Shown one piece after another: positions 39,742-48,982 of a stretch of 64,000 nucleotides of DNA. The notes under the pieces were generated by a model. It worked only from the letters and a program-made list of their open reading frames with translations, was not told the DNA's origin and did no database searches. The position numbers and the translations under genes are program-made. Source of the DNA: Oceanisphaera psychrotolerans (GTDB taxonomy: Bacteria; Pseudomonadota; Gammaproteobacteria; Enterobacterales; Aeromonadaceae); the NCBI RefSeq assembly GCF_001870485.1, contig NZ_MDKE01000070.1, positions 1 to 64,000 on the forward strand, in the 5' to 3' direction. Within the stretch, counting starts at the first letter, position 1; the number at the start of each line of letters is the position of its first letter.

Positions 39742-41523
39742 ATGATGACAGGCAGAATCCCCCAATCTTTTATTGACGATCTGTTGGCCAGAACCGACAT
39801 CGTCGATCTTATCGATCAGCGGGTAAAGCTGAAAAAAGCCGGCAAGAACTATCAGGCCTGCTGCCCCTTTCACAACGAAAAGTCCCCCTCCTTTACCGTC
39901 AGTCCCGATAAACAGTTCTATCATTGCTTCGGCTGCGGCGCCCACGGCACCGTACTGGGCTTTTTGATGGAATATGACGGACTGGAATTTCTCGATGCCA
40001 TCGACGAACTCGCCGGCATGCACGGGGTCACTGTGCCGCGGGAAAACGGCGGCTCATCCCTATCCCCTGCCCAGCAGGCGGCGGCAAAGGCGGTACGTCA
40101 GGATCTCTACGGTCAGCTCAACGACATCAGCCGCTTCTATCAAGGGCAGCTACGGCAGTCCAGGGATGCCATCAACTACCTCAAGGGCCGGGGCCTGAGC
40201 GGCGAGGTCGTCAAACACTTCGGCATCGGCTACGTGCCGGATCAGTGGGACAGCGTCAAACGCCAGTTTGCCCGTACTTCCGAGGCCGAACAGCAGTTGA
40301 TCGAAGGCGGCATGCTGCTGCAAAGCGACAATGGCCGGGTCTACGACCGTTTTCGTGACCGTATCATGTTCCCCATTCACGACAGACGCGGCCGGGTGAT
40401 CGGTTTTGGCGGCCGGGTGCTGGGTGACGGCACCCCCAAGTATCTGAACTCACCGGAAACCCCGGTGTTTCACAAGGGGCGAGAGCTGTACGGGCTCTAT
40501 GAAGTTCGCCAGACCCACCGCAATCCGGAGCGTATCCTGGTGGTCGAAGGCTACATGGATGTGGTGGCCCTGGCCCAGTTCGGCATCGACTATGCGGTAG
40601 CCAGCCTAGGCACCTCCACCACCTCCGAACACCTGCAGTTGCTGTTCCGCACCACCCGGGAGGTGATCTGCTGCTACGACGGTGACAGGGCCGGCCGTGA
40701 GGCCGCCTGGCGTGCGCTGGAAAATGCGCTGCCACTGCTGCAGGATGGCCGCAGTCTGAAGTTCGTGTTTCTGCCCGATGGCGAAGATCCCGACACCCTG
40801 GTGCGCAAACTGGGGGCAACCGCCTTCGAGCAGCAGCTGAGCCGGGCTCAGGATTTCGGCGATTTTCTGTTTGAACGTCTGGCGCAGGACAGCATGAGCG
40901 GTAATGCCGGCCAGCACGAGCTGGCCAACAAGGCTGCGGAAGCCATTGTTAAAGTGCCGGAGGGCTTTACCCGCGAAGATCTGATCACCCGCCTGTCTCA
41001 TCAGCTGAACTGGGGTGAAAACGAACGCCGGGTCCGGGAACTGTTCAGCCGCCTGCAACAGGGCAATGGCCCGCAACCGGCCCCCAGACGGGAAAGCCAA
41101 AAAAAGATAAAGCTGACCCCCCTTCGCCGGGCCATCGCCCTTGTGCTACAATATCCGGCTGCCGCGGCGAAACTGCCCGTCATGCCCGAACTGGCAGAGC
41201 TGCCGTTACCCGGCATGGAACTGCTGCAGGAGCTGTTAGCCCTTGTGCAGCGCCAGCCCGATATGACGACCGCCCAATTACTCGAACACTGGCGCGGCCA
41301 CGGCTCCGAATCGGCACTGGCAAGGCTGGCAATGGCCGAAAGCCTGTTTGCAGGAGACAACATCGAGCAGGAGCTGCAGGATATTTTCGTGGTATTGATC
41401 AACGATTATCTGGCCAGCCGCATCGAAACCCTGCAGCAGAAAAGCCGCCAGCATGGGCTGACCCCGGCAGAAAAACAGGAATTACTGCTGCTGCTCAGCG
41501 AAAGCAAAGGCAGCAACGGCTGA
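39742..41523 (+). CDS. dnaG: DNA primase DnaG
   Basis: The 593-residue primase synthesises RNA primers at replication forks. The zinc-binding domain (CPFHNEKSPSF and YHCFGCGAHG, residues 40-70), the RNA polymerase basic patch, TOPRIM (VVEGYMDVVAL near 265, and CYDGDRAGREAA) and a helicase-binding C-terminus from about 445 are all visible. Translation may start at the second ATG (39745), as E. coli begins MAGRIPR. It is third in the rpsU operon. Confidence 0.96.
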   Translation: MMTGRIPQSFIDDLLARTDIVDLIDQRVKLKKAGKNYQACCPFHNEKSPSFTVSPDKQFYHCFGCGAHGTVLGFLMEYDGLEFLDAIDELAGMHGVTVPRENGGSSLSPAQQAAAKAVRQDLYGQLNDISRFYQGQLRQSRDAINYLKGRGLSGEVVKHFGIGYVPDQWDSVKRQFARTSEAEQQLIEGGMLLQSDNGRVYDRFRDRIMFPIHDRRGRVIGFGGRVLGDGTPKYLNSPETPVFHKGRELYGLYEVRQTHRNPERILVVEGYMDVVALAQFGIDYAVASLGTSTTSEHLQLLFRTTREVICCYDGDRAGREAAWRALENALPLLQDGRSLKFVFLPDGEDPDTLVRKLGATAFEQQLSRAQDFGDFLFERLAQDSMSGNAGQHELANKAAEAIVKVPEGFTREDLITRLSHQLNWGENERRVRELFSRLQQGNGPQPAPRRESQKKIKLTPLRRAIALVLQYPAAAAKLPVMPELAELPLPGMELLQELLALVQRQPDMTTAQLLEHWRGHGSESALARLAMAESLFAGDNIEQELQDIFVVLINDYLASRIETLQQKSRQHGLTPAEKQELLLLLSESKGSNG

Positions 41524-41646
41524 ACATTGAAAAGTGGGCACGATGCCCCAATATCGTAAGACAGGCCCGGATACGGGTAATGATGAACCATTGAACGCTG
41601 CAACACCCCCACGTTATATGAAGACGAGGCGTGTTGGCATGCACAG

Positions 41647-41664
41647 CCAGCATAGCGATGCTGG
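41647..41664 (+). other. hairpin and TATAAT-like element upstream of rpoD
   Basis: CCAGCAT-AGCG-ATGCTGG forms a seven-base-pair hairpin in the 229-base dnaG-rpoD gap, followed by a T-rich stretch and TATAAT at 41676. It may be a processing site, weak terminator or an internal rpoD promoter. No good -35 box was found. Confidence 0.4.
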
Positions 41665-41752
41665 TCAAATTTTGTTATAATCGGCTACTTGCGCGCCATA
41701 AAAGAGTGCCTGATGCCTACACCCTCTTGCAACATCTAACCGGACGAGTTCT

Positions 41753-43594
41753 ATGGAGCAAACCCCGCAGTCACAGCTTAAGCTTCTCGTTGCCAAAGGT
41801 AAAGAACAGGGTTACCTGACCTATGCCGAGGTAAATGATCATCTTCCTCAAGAGATCGTCGACTCCGATCAAATCGAAGATATCATCCAGATGATCAACG
41901 ACATGGGCATTCAGGTGGTCGAAAGTGCCCCCGATGCCGATGACCTGATGATGTCGGAAACCACCGCCGACGAAGATGCCGCCGAAGCCGCCGCCCAGGC
42001 GCTGGCTTCTGTTGAATCCGAAATTGGACGCACCACCGACCCGGTACGCATGTACATGCGTGAAATGGGTACCGTTGAACTGCTGACCCGTGAAGGCGAA
42101 ATCGACATCGCCAAGCGGATCGAAGACGGTATCAACCAGGTGCAGAGCTCGGTGGCCGAATACCCCGAGACCATTACTTCCCTGCTCGATCAGTTCGACC
42201 GTTTTGAAGCCGGCGACATCAAGCTGAGCGATATCATCTCCGGCTTTCTCGATCTTGACGAAGCCGACGCCGTCGCCCCCACCGCTACTCACATCGGCTC
42301 CGAGCTGAGTGAAGAAGAGCTGGACGACGAAGACGACGATGATGACAAAGAAGATGATGACGACGAGTCCGAAGCCGACACCGGCCCGGATCCGGAACTA
42401 GCGCGTGAAAAATTCGGCGACCTGCGCGAACAGTACGAAATAACCCGCGCCACCATTGCCGCAAAAGGGCGTAATTCTGCCGATGCCGACGAGCAGATTA
42501 CTGCTCTGGCCGATGTATTCCGTCAGTTCCGCCTGGTACCCAAGCAGTTCGATCGCCTGGTCAACAACATGCGCAACATGATGGAACGCGTCCGTATCCA
42601 GGAACGCCTGATCCTGAAGCTGTGTGTTGAACAGTGCAAAATGCCGAAGAAGACCTTCGTGCAGGCCTTCGCTCACCACGAAAGCGAGCAGGAATGGTTT
42701 AACAAGCAGCTGGCCACCGGCAAGACCTGGGCCGTGAAGATGGAAGAAGTGGCCGAGGACGTGCGTCGTTCCATCGGCAAGCTCAAGCTGGTAGAAGAAG
42801 AAACCGGCCTGACCATCTCGCAGATCAAGGACATCAACCGCCGCATGAGCATCGGCGAGGCCAAGGCTCGTCGTGCCAAGAAGGAAATGGTTGAAGCCAA
42901 CCTGCGTCTGGTTATCTCCATCGCCAAGAAGTACACCAACCGTGGTCTGCAGTTCCTGGATCTGATCCAGGAAGGCAACATCGGTCTGATGAAGGCGGTC
43001 GACAAGTTCGAATATCGTCGCGGCTACAAGTTCTCGACCTACGCTACCTGGTGGATCCGTCAGGCCATTACCCGCTCCATCGCGGATCAGGCCCGTACCA
43101 TCCGTATTCCGGTACACATGATCGAGACCATCAACAAGCTCAATCGCATTTCCCGCCAGATGCTGCAGGAAATGGGTCGTGAGCCGACGCCGGAAGAACT
43201 GGCCCATCGCATGGCGATGCCAGAAGACAAGATCCGCAAGGTGCTGAAAATAGCCAAAGAGCCGATCTCGATGGAAACGCCCATCGGTGACGATGAAGAC
43301 TCCCATCTGGGTGACTTTATCGAGGACACTACCCTGTCCCTGCCGGCCGACTCCGCCACCAGCGAAAGCTTGCGCAATGCGACCAAGGACGTGCTCTCCG
43401 GTCTGACCGCGCGGGAAGCCAAGGTATTGCGTATGCGCTTCGGTATCGACATGAACACCGACCATACGCTGGAAGAAGTGGGCAAACAGTTCGACGTTAC
43501 CCGCGAGCGTATCCGCCAGATCGAAGCCAAGGCATTGCGCAAACTGCGCCATCCCAGCCGCTCCGAAGTGCTGCGCAGCTTCCTCGACGAATAA
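41753..43594 (+). CDS. rpoD: RNA polymerase sigma factor RpoD (sigma-70)
   Basis: The 613-residue principal sigma factor has region 1.1 (residues 1-80), an acidic linker (near 180-205, a run of Asp and Glu), region 2 ([32 protein letters not shown]), region 3 and region 4 ([20 protein letters not shown], then [20 protein letters not shown] with the -35-binding helix). It completes the macromolecular-synthesis operon. Confidence 0.98.
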   Translation: MEQTPQSQLKLLVAKGKEQGYLTYAEVNDHLPQEIVDSDQIEDIIQMINDMGIQVVESAPDADDLMMSETTADEDAAEAAAQALASVESEIGRTTDPVRMYMREMGTVELLTREGEIDIAKRIEDGINQVQSSVAEYPETITSLLDQFDRFEAGDIKLSDIISGFLDLDEADAVAPTATHIGSELSEEELDDEDDDDDKEDDDDESEADTGPDPELAREKFGDLREQYEITRATIAAKGRNSADADEQITALADVFRQFRLVPKQFDRLVNNMRNMMERVRIQERLILKLCVEQCKMPKKTFVQAFAHHESEQEWFNKQLATGKTWAVKMEEVAEDVRRSIGKLKLVEEETGLTISQIKDINRRMSIGEAKARRAKKEMVEANLRLVISIAKKYTNRGLQFLDLIQEGNIGLMKAVDKFEYRRGYKFSTYATWWIRQAITRSIADQARTIRIPVHMIETINKLNRISRQMLQEMGREPTPEELAHRMAMPEDKIRKVLKIAKEPISMETPIGDDEDSHLGDFIEDTTLSLPADSATSESLRNATKDVLSGLTAREAKVLRMRFGIDMNTDHTLEEVGKQFDVTRERIRQIEAKALRKLRHPSRSEVLRSFLDE

Positions 43595-43623
43595 CGGCCA
43601 GTGAACCGGCAATAAAGACAATC

Positions 43624-43650
43624 AAAGGGCGCTTCGGCGCCCTTTCTCTT
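43624..43650 (+). terminator. rho-independent terminator of the rpsU-dnaG-rpoD operon
   Basis: AAAGGGCGC-TTCG-GCGCCCTTT is a nine-base-pair stem with a stable UUCG-type loop and a pyrimidine-rich tail. Confidence 0.85.
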
Positions 43651-43747
43651 GCGCCGCTCACAATATCAACCGTTTAAAAATCAAGCGGATATAGAGCCCC
43701 CCGACTGGACAGTCAAGAGCGCTTTCCCTATAATCAGCTCCACTTCC

Positions 43748-43824
43748 GGCCCCTTAGCTCAGTTGGTTAGAGCACACGACTCATAATCGTTAGGTCCCCA
43801 GTTCAAGTCTGGGAGGGGCCACCA
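43748..43824 (+). tRNA. ileX: tRNA-Ile2 (anticodon CAU, lysidine-modified)
   Basis: The 77-base gene includes an encoded CCA. The acceptor stem GGCCCCT pairs with AGGGGCC, the D arm is AGCTCAGTTGGTTAGAGC, the anticodon loop is CTCATAA, and the T arm contains GTTCAAG. The sequence closely resembles E. coli ileX, which also lies near rpoD. The CAU anticodon is expected to be modified by TilS to read AUA. It is not a methionine tRNA by these identity features. Confidence 0.93.
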
Positions 43825-43830
43825 AATACC

Positions 43831-43866
43831 AAGGGTTAGCAGGTTAACAGCCGCTAACCCTTTTTT
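43831..43866 (+). terminator. terminator after tRNA-Ile
   Basis: AAGGGTTAGC at 43831 pairs with GCTAACCCTT ending at 43862, around a 12-base loop; six T residues begin at 43861. Confidence 0.9.
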
Positions 43867-43889
43867 GTGTCTGATGGTTTTACCTGTAA

Positions 43890-44092
43890 TAACGATGGCA
43901 CTACCTGTAGTTAGCAGCCAGGAGACTGCCCGGCGCCGGCATCAGGTTAAACTCTATCGGGTTGGAGATGAGCGGACTCAGCGACTGGAGCCCGCTTTTC
44001 TGAACGAAGTAGTGAATCATGTCGACCCGGACCACTATCATATACCGCTGATGGTGTCGCCCTACGGCTACTCTACCTACAGGGGCAGCTGA
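43890..44092 (+). pseudogene. decayed 5-hydroxyisourate hydrolase (uraH) remnant
   Basis: The reading frame ends in YHIPLMVSPYGYSTYRGS, the invariant end of the transthyretin-like HIU hydrolases, preceded by RLEPAFLNEVV. It closely parallels the intact uraH at 62663-63016 (LLEPAFLDDVV.., YHVPLLISPYSYSTYRGS). Upstream, VKLYRVGDE matches the first strand, and in another frame LPGAGIR matches the LPGSDIK segment just before it. The central 50 or so residues are missing, a few more are lost before the HYH motif, and the start is not recognisable. So this copy has a deletion and at least one frameshift and cannot be functional. Confidence 0.75.
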
Positions 44093-44105
44093 TACCTTGC
44101 CGGTA

Positions 44106-45035
44106 TTACGCCTCCTGCAATGCCTGCCGCACATTTTCGGCCGTCACACTGCTCACCCGCACATTCGACTCTTCGGTCACACCGGCAATATGAGGCGTCA
44201 ATACCAGATTTGGCACGCCATGAAAGGGGTTATCGGCGGTCATGGGTTCGGTTTCAAACACATCCAGCATGGCACCGGCCAAACGCTGTTCTTTCAAGGC
44301 TTCGGCCAGGGCGCTGTCATCGACAACACCACCACGGGCGGTATTGATCAGTACCGCACCCGGTTTCATAACGGAAAGCGAGTCGGCATTGATCAGGTGC
44401 CGGGTACTCTCGACCAGGGGCACATGCAGGCTGAGCCCATCTACCTGTCTCAACAGCTGGTCCAGGGACAGAGGGGTAACCTCTTCCTGCTCCCATACCG
44501 CATCATTGTCCTGGATATAAGGATCGAAGGCCGACACTCGCATCCCCAGCGCCCTGGCTTTGCGGGCCACCAAACGGGATATACCACCAAACCCCACCAG
44601 TCCAAGGTGACGTTGATTGATCTCCCGGCCAGCCAACTGGGTACGTGGCCAGTCTCCGGCGAGCATGGCCGCATTGGAGTGATAAGCGCCGCGCAACAGC
44701 ATCAGCAGGCCGGTAATCACATATTCGGCTACCGACTCGCTATTGGCGCCGGTGGCGGGGAACACGTGAATATCCGCCTCTTTACAGGCTGGCATATCGA
44801 TATTGTCCAGGCCCACACCCAGTCGGCCGACAACCCGCAGGCTGGGTGATGCCGCCAGCAGATCCCCCCTCACCTGGGTACGATTACGTACGATCAGGGC
44901 GCGTGCCGACGCCGACAGGGACATTAACTCTTGCGGACGATCCACCAGGGTCGGATCATAATGCACCGAGAAATCGTTTCTCAATGCATCGACCGCGGCT
45001 TCGTCCATAAATTCCGAAATAACAATATCAACCAT
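44106..45035 (-). CDS. slcC: D-isomer-type 2-hydroxyacid dehydrogenase, (S)-sulfolactate dehydrogenase-like
   Basis: The 309-residue NAD-dependent dehydrogenase has the Rossmann motif GLVGFGGISR (near 143), catalytic Arg in NTARGG, Glu in the following domain and His in LTPHIAGVTEES near the end. The N-terminus DIVISEFMDEAAV and the overall length recall SlcC, which oxidises (S)-sulfolactate to sulfopyruvate, and the cysteate/sulfolactate-type neighbours support this. The general family also includes phosphoglycerate and glycerate dehydrogenases, so the substrate is an inference. It follows the symporter gene on the same strand, 162 bases after the repaired end. Confidence 0.6.
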   Translation of the reverse strand: MVDIVISEFMDEAAVDALRNDFSVHYDPTLVDRPQELMSLSASARALIVRNRTQVRGDLLAASPSLRVVGRLGVGLDNIDMPACKEADIHVFPATGANSESVAEYVITGLLMLLRGAYHSNAAMLAGDWPRTQLAGREINQRHLGLVGFGGISRLVARKARALGMRVSAFDPYIQDNDAVWEQEEVTPLSLDQLLRQVDGLSLHVPLVESTRHLINADSLSVMKPGAVLINTARGGVVDDSALAEALKEQRLAGAMLDVFETEPMTADNPFHGVPNLVLTPHIAGVTEESNVRVSSVTAENVRQALQEA

Positions 45036-45197
45036 CTTCTAATCCTAAGTTTTATCTTGGTCAGTTCCAATTTGATGCAGCGATCCGGTTTGTTCAGGGG
45101 AACTGGCACCACTCTCCTTCTGACAAAGGCACATTCAACCAAAGCACCAGACCGAAACAGCCCGGTGCTCCCATGGGTTGAAACGGGTATTAAACAA

Positions 45198-46459
45198 TCA
45201 CACCGCTTTCTTGTAGTAGACGTCCTTATCCAGTTCGCCTTCGCTGTGGGCGATCAGCACGGATACCGCCGCATCACCGGTCACATTGACCGTGGTACGC
45301 GCCATGTCCAGGATCCGGTCGATACCGGCCACCAGGCAATGCCTTCGAGCGGCAGGCCGACCGAACTCAGCACCAGCGACAGCACAATCAGGCCGCCACC
45401 GGGTACGGATGCAGTTCCGATGGACGCCAGGATGGCGGTCAGCAGTATCATGCCGTATTCGGCCATCCCCAGATCGATGCCGTAGGCCTGAGCGATAAAT
45501 ACCGCGGTCAGGGCCTGATAGAGGGCGGTACCGTCCAGATTGATGGTGGTGCCCACCGGCAGCACGAAGCTGGACACGTCTTTGGAAACGCCCAGGTTTT
45601 CACGGGCACAGGCCATGGTCACGGGCAGGGTACCGGCGGCGGTGGTGGTGCTGAAGGCAACCAGCTGGGCCTCGAAAATTCCCTTGAAAAACTGGATGGG
45701 GTTCAGGCGCGTCAACAAGGCCAAACCGCCACCCAGGGTAACGACCGCATGGATGATGCAGCCCAGGTAAACACCAATGATCACCTTGCCCAGGGGCAAT
45801 AACACGTCCAGACCGTATTGACCGGTGGTGGTGGCAATCAAGGCGAAAACACCATAGGGGGCGAAGGCAATCACCAGATCGGTGAGCTTGTACATCACAT
45901 CGGCAAAGGAGTCGAACACCTTCCTCACCGGATCCGCTTTTTCACCGACCAGGTTGATGGCAATACCGAGGAAAATCGCAAACAGGATGATCTGCAACAC
46001 ATTGCCGGTGGCGAAGGAGTTAAAGGGGTTGGTCGGGATAATACCCAGCAGGGTATCGATGATACTGGGTGCGGACGCCACCTCAATACCTGCGGCACCA
46101 CCCAGATCCATGCCAACACCAGGCTCCAGCCAGATAGCCAGGGCCAGACCAATGGGGATGGCAATGGCGGTGGTCACGATATAGGTCACAAAGGTCTTGA
46201 TGCCGATCCGTCCCATGCGGGTCACATCCTTGATGGCGGTAACCCCACACACCAGAGAGATAAAAATCAGCGGGACCACCAGCATCTTGATGGCGGCGAT
46301 AAAGGCCTTGCCGATAGGATGCAGAACGGCGGCATCCTCACCCAACAGGAAGCCGGTGGCCGCCCCCAGAACCAGTCCGATTAACACCTTCTGCCAGACC
46401 TGTAGCCGTTTCCACCAGCTGGCATTGCTTATGTTGGCCTTGGCCGTTGCTGTATTCAT
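45198..46459 (-). CDS. gltP: DAACS-family dicarboxylate/amino-acid symporter (one-base deletion near 45343)
   Basis: This sodium- or proton-coupled symporter has about eight helices and two re-entrant loops. Family motifs are AFSTTTAAGTLPVTM (re-entrant loop 1), LPVGTTINLDGTALYQ (helix 7) and ASVPGGGLIVLSLVL. Near 45343 the minus strand reads GCCTGGTGGCC where GCCCTGGTGGCC is needed. The proper end then reads VAGIDRILDMARTTVNVTGDA and stops at TGA 45198-45200, 420 residues. A glutamate/aspartate-type substrate is typical; cysteate, an aspartate analogue, is plausible in this cluster. A sigma-54 promoter with NtrC-like sites lies upstream. Confidence 0.85.
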
Positions 46460-46569
46460 GATTGAACTCCTTCTCAGTTATCTTTCAAGACGAACATGCT
46501 GACTGTATTTGCCCATGCCCTTGGTCTCAGGTTTCTGAAAGAAAATAACTTTCACCACCTCGAGACTTA

Positions 46570-46585
46570 AGCATTTTGTGTGCCA
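46570..46585 (-). promoter_or_regulatory. sigma-54 promoter of gltP-slcC
   Basis: Read on the minus strand, TGGCAC-ACAAA-ATGCT matches the RpoN consensus with one mismatch in the -12 box (ATGC for TTGC) and correct spacing. The start would be near 46558, about 100 bases upstream of the gltP ATG. Confidence 0.65.
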
Positions 46586-46682
46586 ACTTTAAAAACAACC
46601 GAAAAACAGAAACAGACAACGATAAGTCATTGTTTTAATAGCAATTACCATGGGTGAGATCAGACTATTACGGGGGAAAGAT

Positions 46683-46720
46683 TGCAGGGGGATACGTCCT
46701 CCCGGACGTATCCCCCTGCA
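46683..46720 (-). terminator. very stable hairpin ending the racemase operon
   Basis: A 17-base-pair perfect stem (TGCAGGGGGATACGTCC and its complement) closes over a TCCC loop, 169 bases past the racemase stop. The minus-strand tail (ATCTTTCC) is only weakly T-rich. It separates the seven-gene operon from the gltP promoter. It may terminate transcription or protect the 3' end of the mRNA. Confidence 0.6.
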
Positions 46721-46730
46721 GATTCCTTAC

Positions 46731-46747
46731 TGCATCATTTCAGTGCA
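46731..46747. promoter_or_regulatory. NtrC-like enhancer site (promoter-proximal)
   Basis: On the minus strand, TGCAC-TGAAA-TGATGCA matches the NtrC consensus TGCAC-N5-TGGTGCA with one mismatch, about 180 bases upstream of the predicted gltP start. Confidence 0.6.
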
Positions 46748-46770
46748 TTGGCCGCACCATTTCTGCACCC

Positions 46771-46787
46771 CGCACCATACCTGTGCA
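46771..46787. promoter_or_regulatory. NtrC-like enhancer site (promoter-distal)
   Basis: On the minus strand, TGCAC-AGGTA-TGGTGCG matches the NtrC consensus except for the last base. Its centre is 40 bases, near four helical turns, from the first site. A third, badly spaced GCACCA/TGCA pair lies between them at 46754. The remaining bases up to the racemase stop hold no gene. Confidence 0.65.
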
Positions 46788-46888
46788 TTAATGCGCTCCT
46801 GGCGTACGGCAAAGACAGCGCTTCGCCATATTTCACGGCTGGCCATATGGCCGACTTGCAACCCGGTGCAGGGCTGCCGCTGTCGTGC

Positions 46889-47587
46889 TTAGCCTTTTAC
46901 GGTGTGCACTATGTGCTCGGCCAGTAGCTGAGAGGCATCATAGACTGGCAAATCAATGGTCAGCTTGTCGGATATAACCGAGAGTTCGGTACAGGCCAGG
47001 ATAATGCACTCGGCGCCGCTTGCCTTCAGCCCGGCGGCGGCCTCGTTGTATCTGGCCAGAATATCGGCATCATGCGTCTTTGCCTTCACCCGCCGGATCA
47101 GGTCCATCACATTGGCTTGATGCTCCGGAGACGGAAACAGGGTTTCCACATCCTCGGCATCAAACTTGTCATGATACAGACGGATCTTTTCGACTGCCGT
47201 GGACGCCAGCATGCCAACCTTGCGAATGTTCGGCTGACAACGCTTCACCTGCTGTACCGTTACATCGAGGATGTTCACCACCGGGATGGACACCGCGGAC
47301 ACCACATCCGGGTAATACATGTGCGCGGTATTGCACGGGATCACCAGAAAATCCACGCCGGCCCGCTCCAGGCCCCGGGCCATCTCGGCCATGAAGGGAC
47401 CCGGGCTTTCTCCCGTCCCCTCGATCAAGGCCTTGATGCGGGAAGGCACCTTGGGATTGTTGTCGACCAGCATGTGGATATGGTCAACATCATCCTTCGC
47501 CGGGGTGGCGGAAATCACCCGGTGCATCAAATCCACCGTGGCTTCCGGCCCCATGCCCCCTATCACACCAACCGATTTTTCACTCAT
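46889..47587 (-). CDS. aspartate/glutamate racemase-family protein
   Basis: The 232-residue cofactor-independent racemase has the two catalytic Cys in VIPCNTAHMYY (near 82) and ILACTELSV (near 190), and the VGVIGGMGPEATVDLM start typical of aspartate racemases (YgeA group). I start at ATG 47587, which has AGGTGGG upstream; the frame opens at 47608. It follows the TRAP permease gene by 53 bases. Since cysteate is isosteric with aspartate, a D-/L-cysteate racemase role is attractive but unproven. Confidence 0.8.
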   Translation of the reverse strand: MSEKSVGVIGGMGPEATVDLMHRVISATPAKDDVDHIHMLVDNNPKVPSRIKALIEGTGESPGPFMAEMARGLERAGVDFLVIPCNTAHMYYPDVVSAVSIPVVNILDVTVQQVKRCQPNIRKVGMLASTAVEKIRLYHDKFDAEDVETLFPSPEHQANVMDLIRRVKAKTHDADILARYNEAAAGLKASGAECIILACTELSVISDKLTIDLPVYDASQLLAEHIVHTVKG

Positions 47588-47640
47588 CTCATACCCACCT
47601 GTCGTCAATTGTCACGCTACCCGGTTCATGTTCGTGGACG

Positions 47641-48921
47641 CTAGTACCCAAACAGTTCAGGCAGCCAGAGCACCAGCTCGGGGAAGAAGGCCAGCAGCAC
47701 CACCACGAAGATTTCCACCAGCACAAAGGGAATCGCCTTGGCCGAAATTTCCTCGATGGATACCTTGGCAATGCTGGAGCCGATAAACATGTTTTCCCCC
47801 AGTGGCGGGGTGGAAAAGCCGATTTCGCAGCAACACACCAGCACGATACCGAAGTGGATGGGATCCACGCCCAGGCTGACCATCACCGGCAACAGTACCG
47901 GCGTCACTATCATGATGGTGGCCAGGGTTTCCAGGAACATGCCGACGAAAATCAGGAAAGCGATGACGATGATCCAGATCAGCGCCAGGCTGTCGGTCAG
48001 ATTCAGCAGCGACTGGGCAATCATGCCCGGAATGTCGTTCTCTACCAGGATCCGGCCAAAGGCGGTGGCGGTGAACATGATGATCAACACGCGACCGGTC
48101 AGCCAGGTGGTGGAGTTCAGCGACTCCTTGAAGCCATCCAGAGAGAGCTCTTTATGAATAAAGATGCCGACAAAGAGGGTATAGAATACCGATACTACCG
48201 CGGCTTCGGTGGGGGTAAAGAGCCCCGAGTAGATGCCACCGAGGATCACTACCGGTGCCAGTATCGCCCAGATACCGTCCCTGCAGGCCTTGCGCAGGGC
48301 GCCCGGCGGATGAATATTGCCGGAAACATAACCTTTTTTCTTGCTGATCACATAGTTGGCAATCATCAGGCCACCGGCCAGCATGATCCCCGGCAGTATG
48401 CCGGCCATGAACAGCTTGGTAATGGACTCACTCGCGGTCACCCCATAGATCACCATGGGAATGCTGGGTGGTATCACCACGCCCAGGCCACCGGATGATG
48501 CCGTCAGCGCCGCCGAATAGCTGCGTCCGTAACCACGATCGACCATGGCAGGGATCATCAGCATACCCACCGCCGCGGTGGTGGCCGGGCCGGAGCCGGA
48601 AATGGCGCCGAAGAACATGCTCGCCAGAATGGCGGAAAAACCCAGGCCGCCGGCCATGGGCCCGGCCATTACCTCGGCAATGTGTACCAGTCGGCGAGAA
48701 ATACCCGCGCTCTGCATCAGGGCGCCGGACAGAATAAAAGCGGGCAGCGCCATGATGGGGAAGGAATCCACCGCGTTCCATGCGGTCTGCACCAGAGAAA
48801 CAAAATCATCGCCGGCCGCCAGATAGACGGTCAGCGCCGAGGCCCCGAGGGCCACCACGATGGGAGCACCGATGACCAGCAAAAAGAAAAACATACCAAA
48901 CAAAATAAAGGGAGCTGTCAT
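47641..48921 (-). CDS. dctM: TRAP transporter large permease DctM
   Basis: The 426-residue DctM-family membrane protein has about 12 helices, with the conserved VPIMALPAFILSGALM-like segment, GAISGSGPATTAAVG (the family signature near 95), GVVIPPSIPMVIYG and, near the C-terminus, CCCEIGFSTPPLGENMF. It moves the substrate delivered by DctP with sodium. Order is dctP-dctQ-dctM on the same strand. Confidence 0.93.
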   Translation of the reverse strand: MTAPFILFGMFFFLLVIGAPIVVALGASALTVYLAAGDDFVSLVQTAWNAVDSFPIMALPAFILSGALMQSAGISRRLVHIAEVMAGPMAGGLGFSAILASMFFGAISGSGPATTAAVGMLMIPAMVDRGYGRSYSAALTASSGGLGVVIPPSIPMVIYGVTASESITKLFMAGILPGIMLAGGLMIANYVISKKKGYVSGNIHPPGALRKACRDGIWAILAPVVILGGIYSGLFTPTEAAVVSVFYTLFVGIFIHKELSLDGFKESLNSTTWLTGRVLIIMFTATAFGRILVENDIPGMIAQSLLNLTDSLALIWIIVIAFLIFVGMFLETLATIMIVTPVLLPVMVSLGVDPIHFGIVLVCCCEIGFSTPPLGENMFIGSSIAKVSIEEISAKAIPFVLVEIFVVVLLAFFPELVLWLPELFGY

Positions 48922-48982
48922 TATCTGATCCTCTTACCCCAAAAAATCCATAGTTCAAACCAAGGGTCGGCCGTCATGGTAC

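Noticed and set aside
43748-43824. tRNA read as methionine tRNA because of the CAU anticodon
   Set aside because: Acceptor stem and arms match the ileX-type tRNA-Ile2, which also sits near rpoD in E. coli.
43865-44092. Treating the short frame after the tRNA as a functional small gene
   Set aside because: It has the end of UraH but lacks the central half and the start, so it is a remnant.
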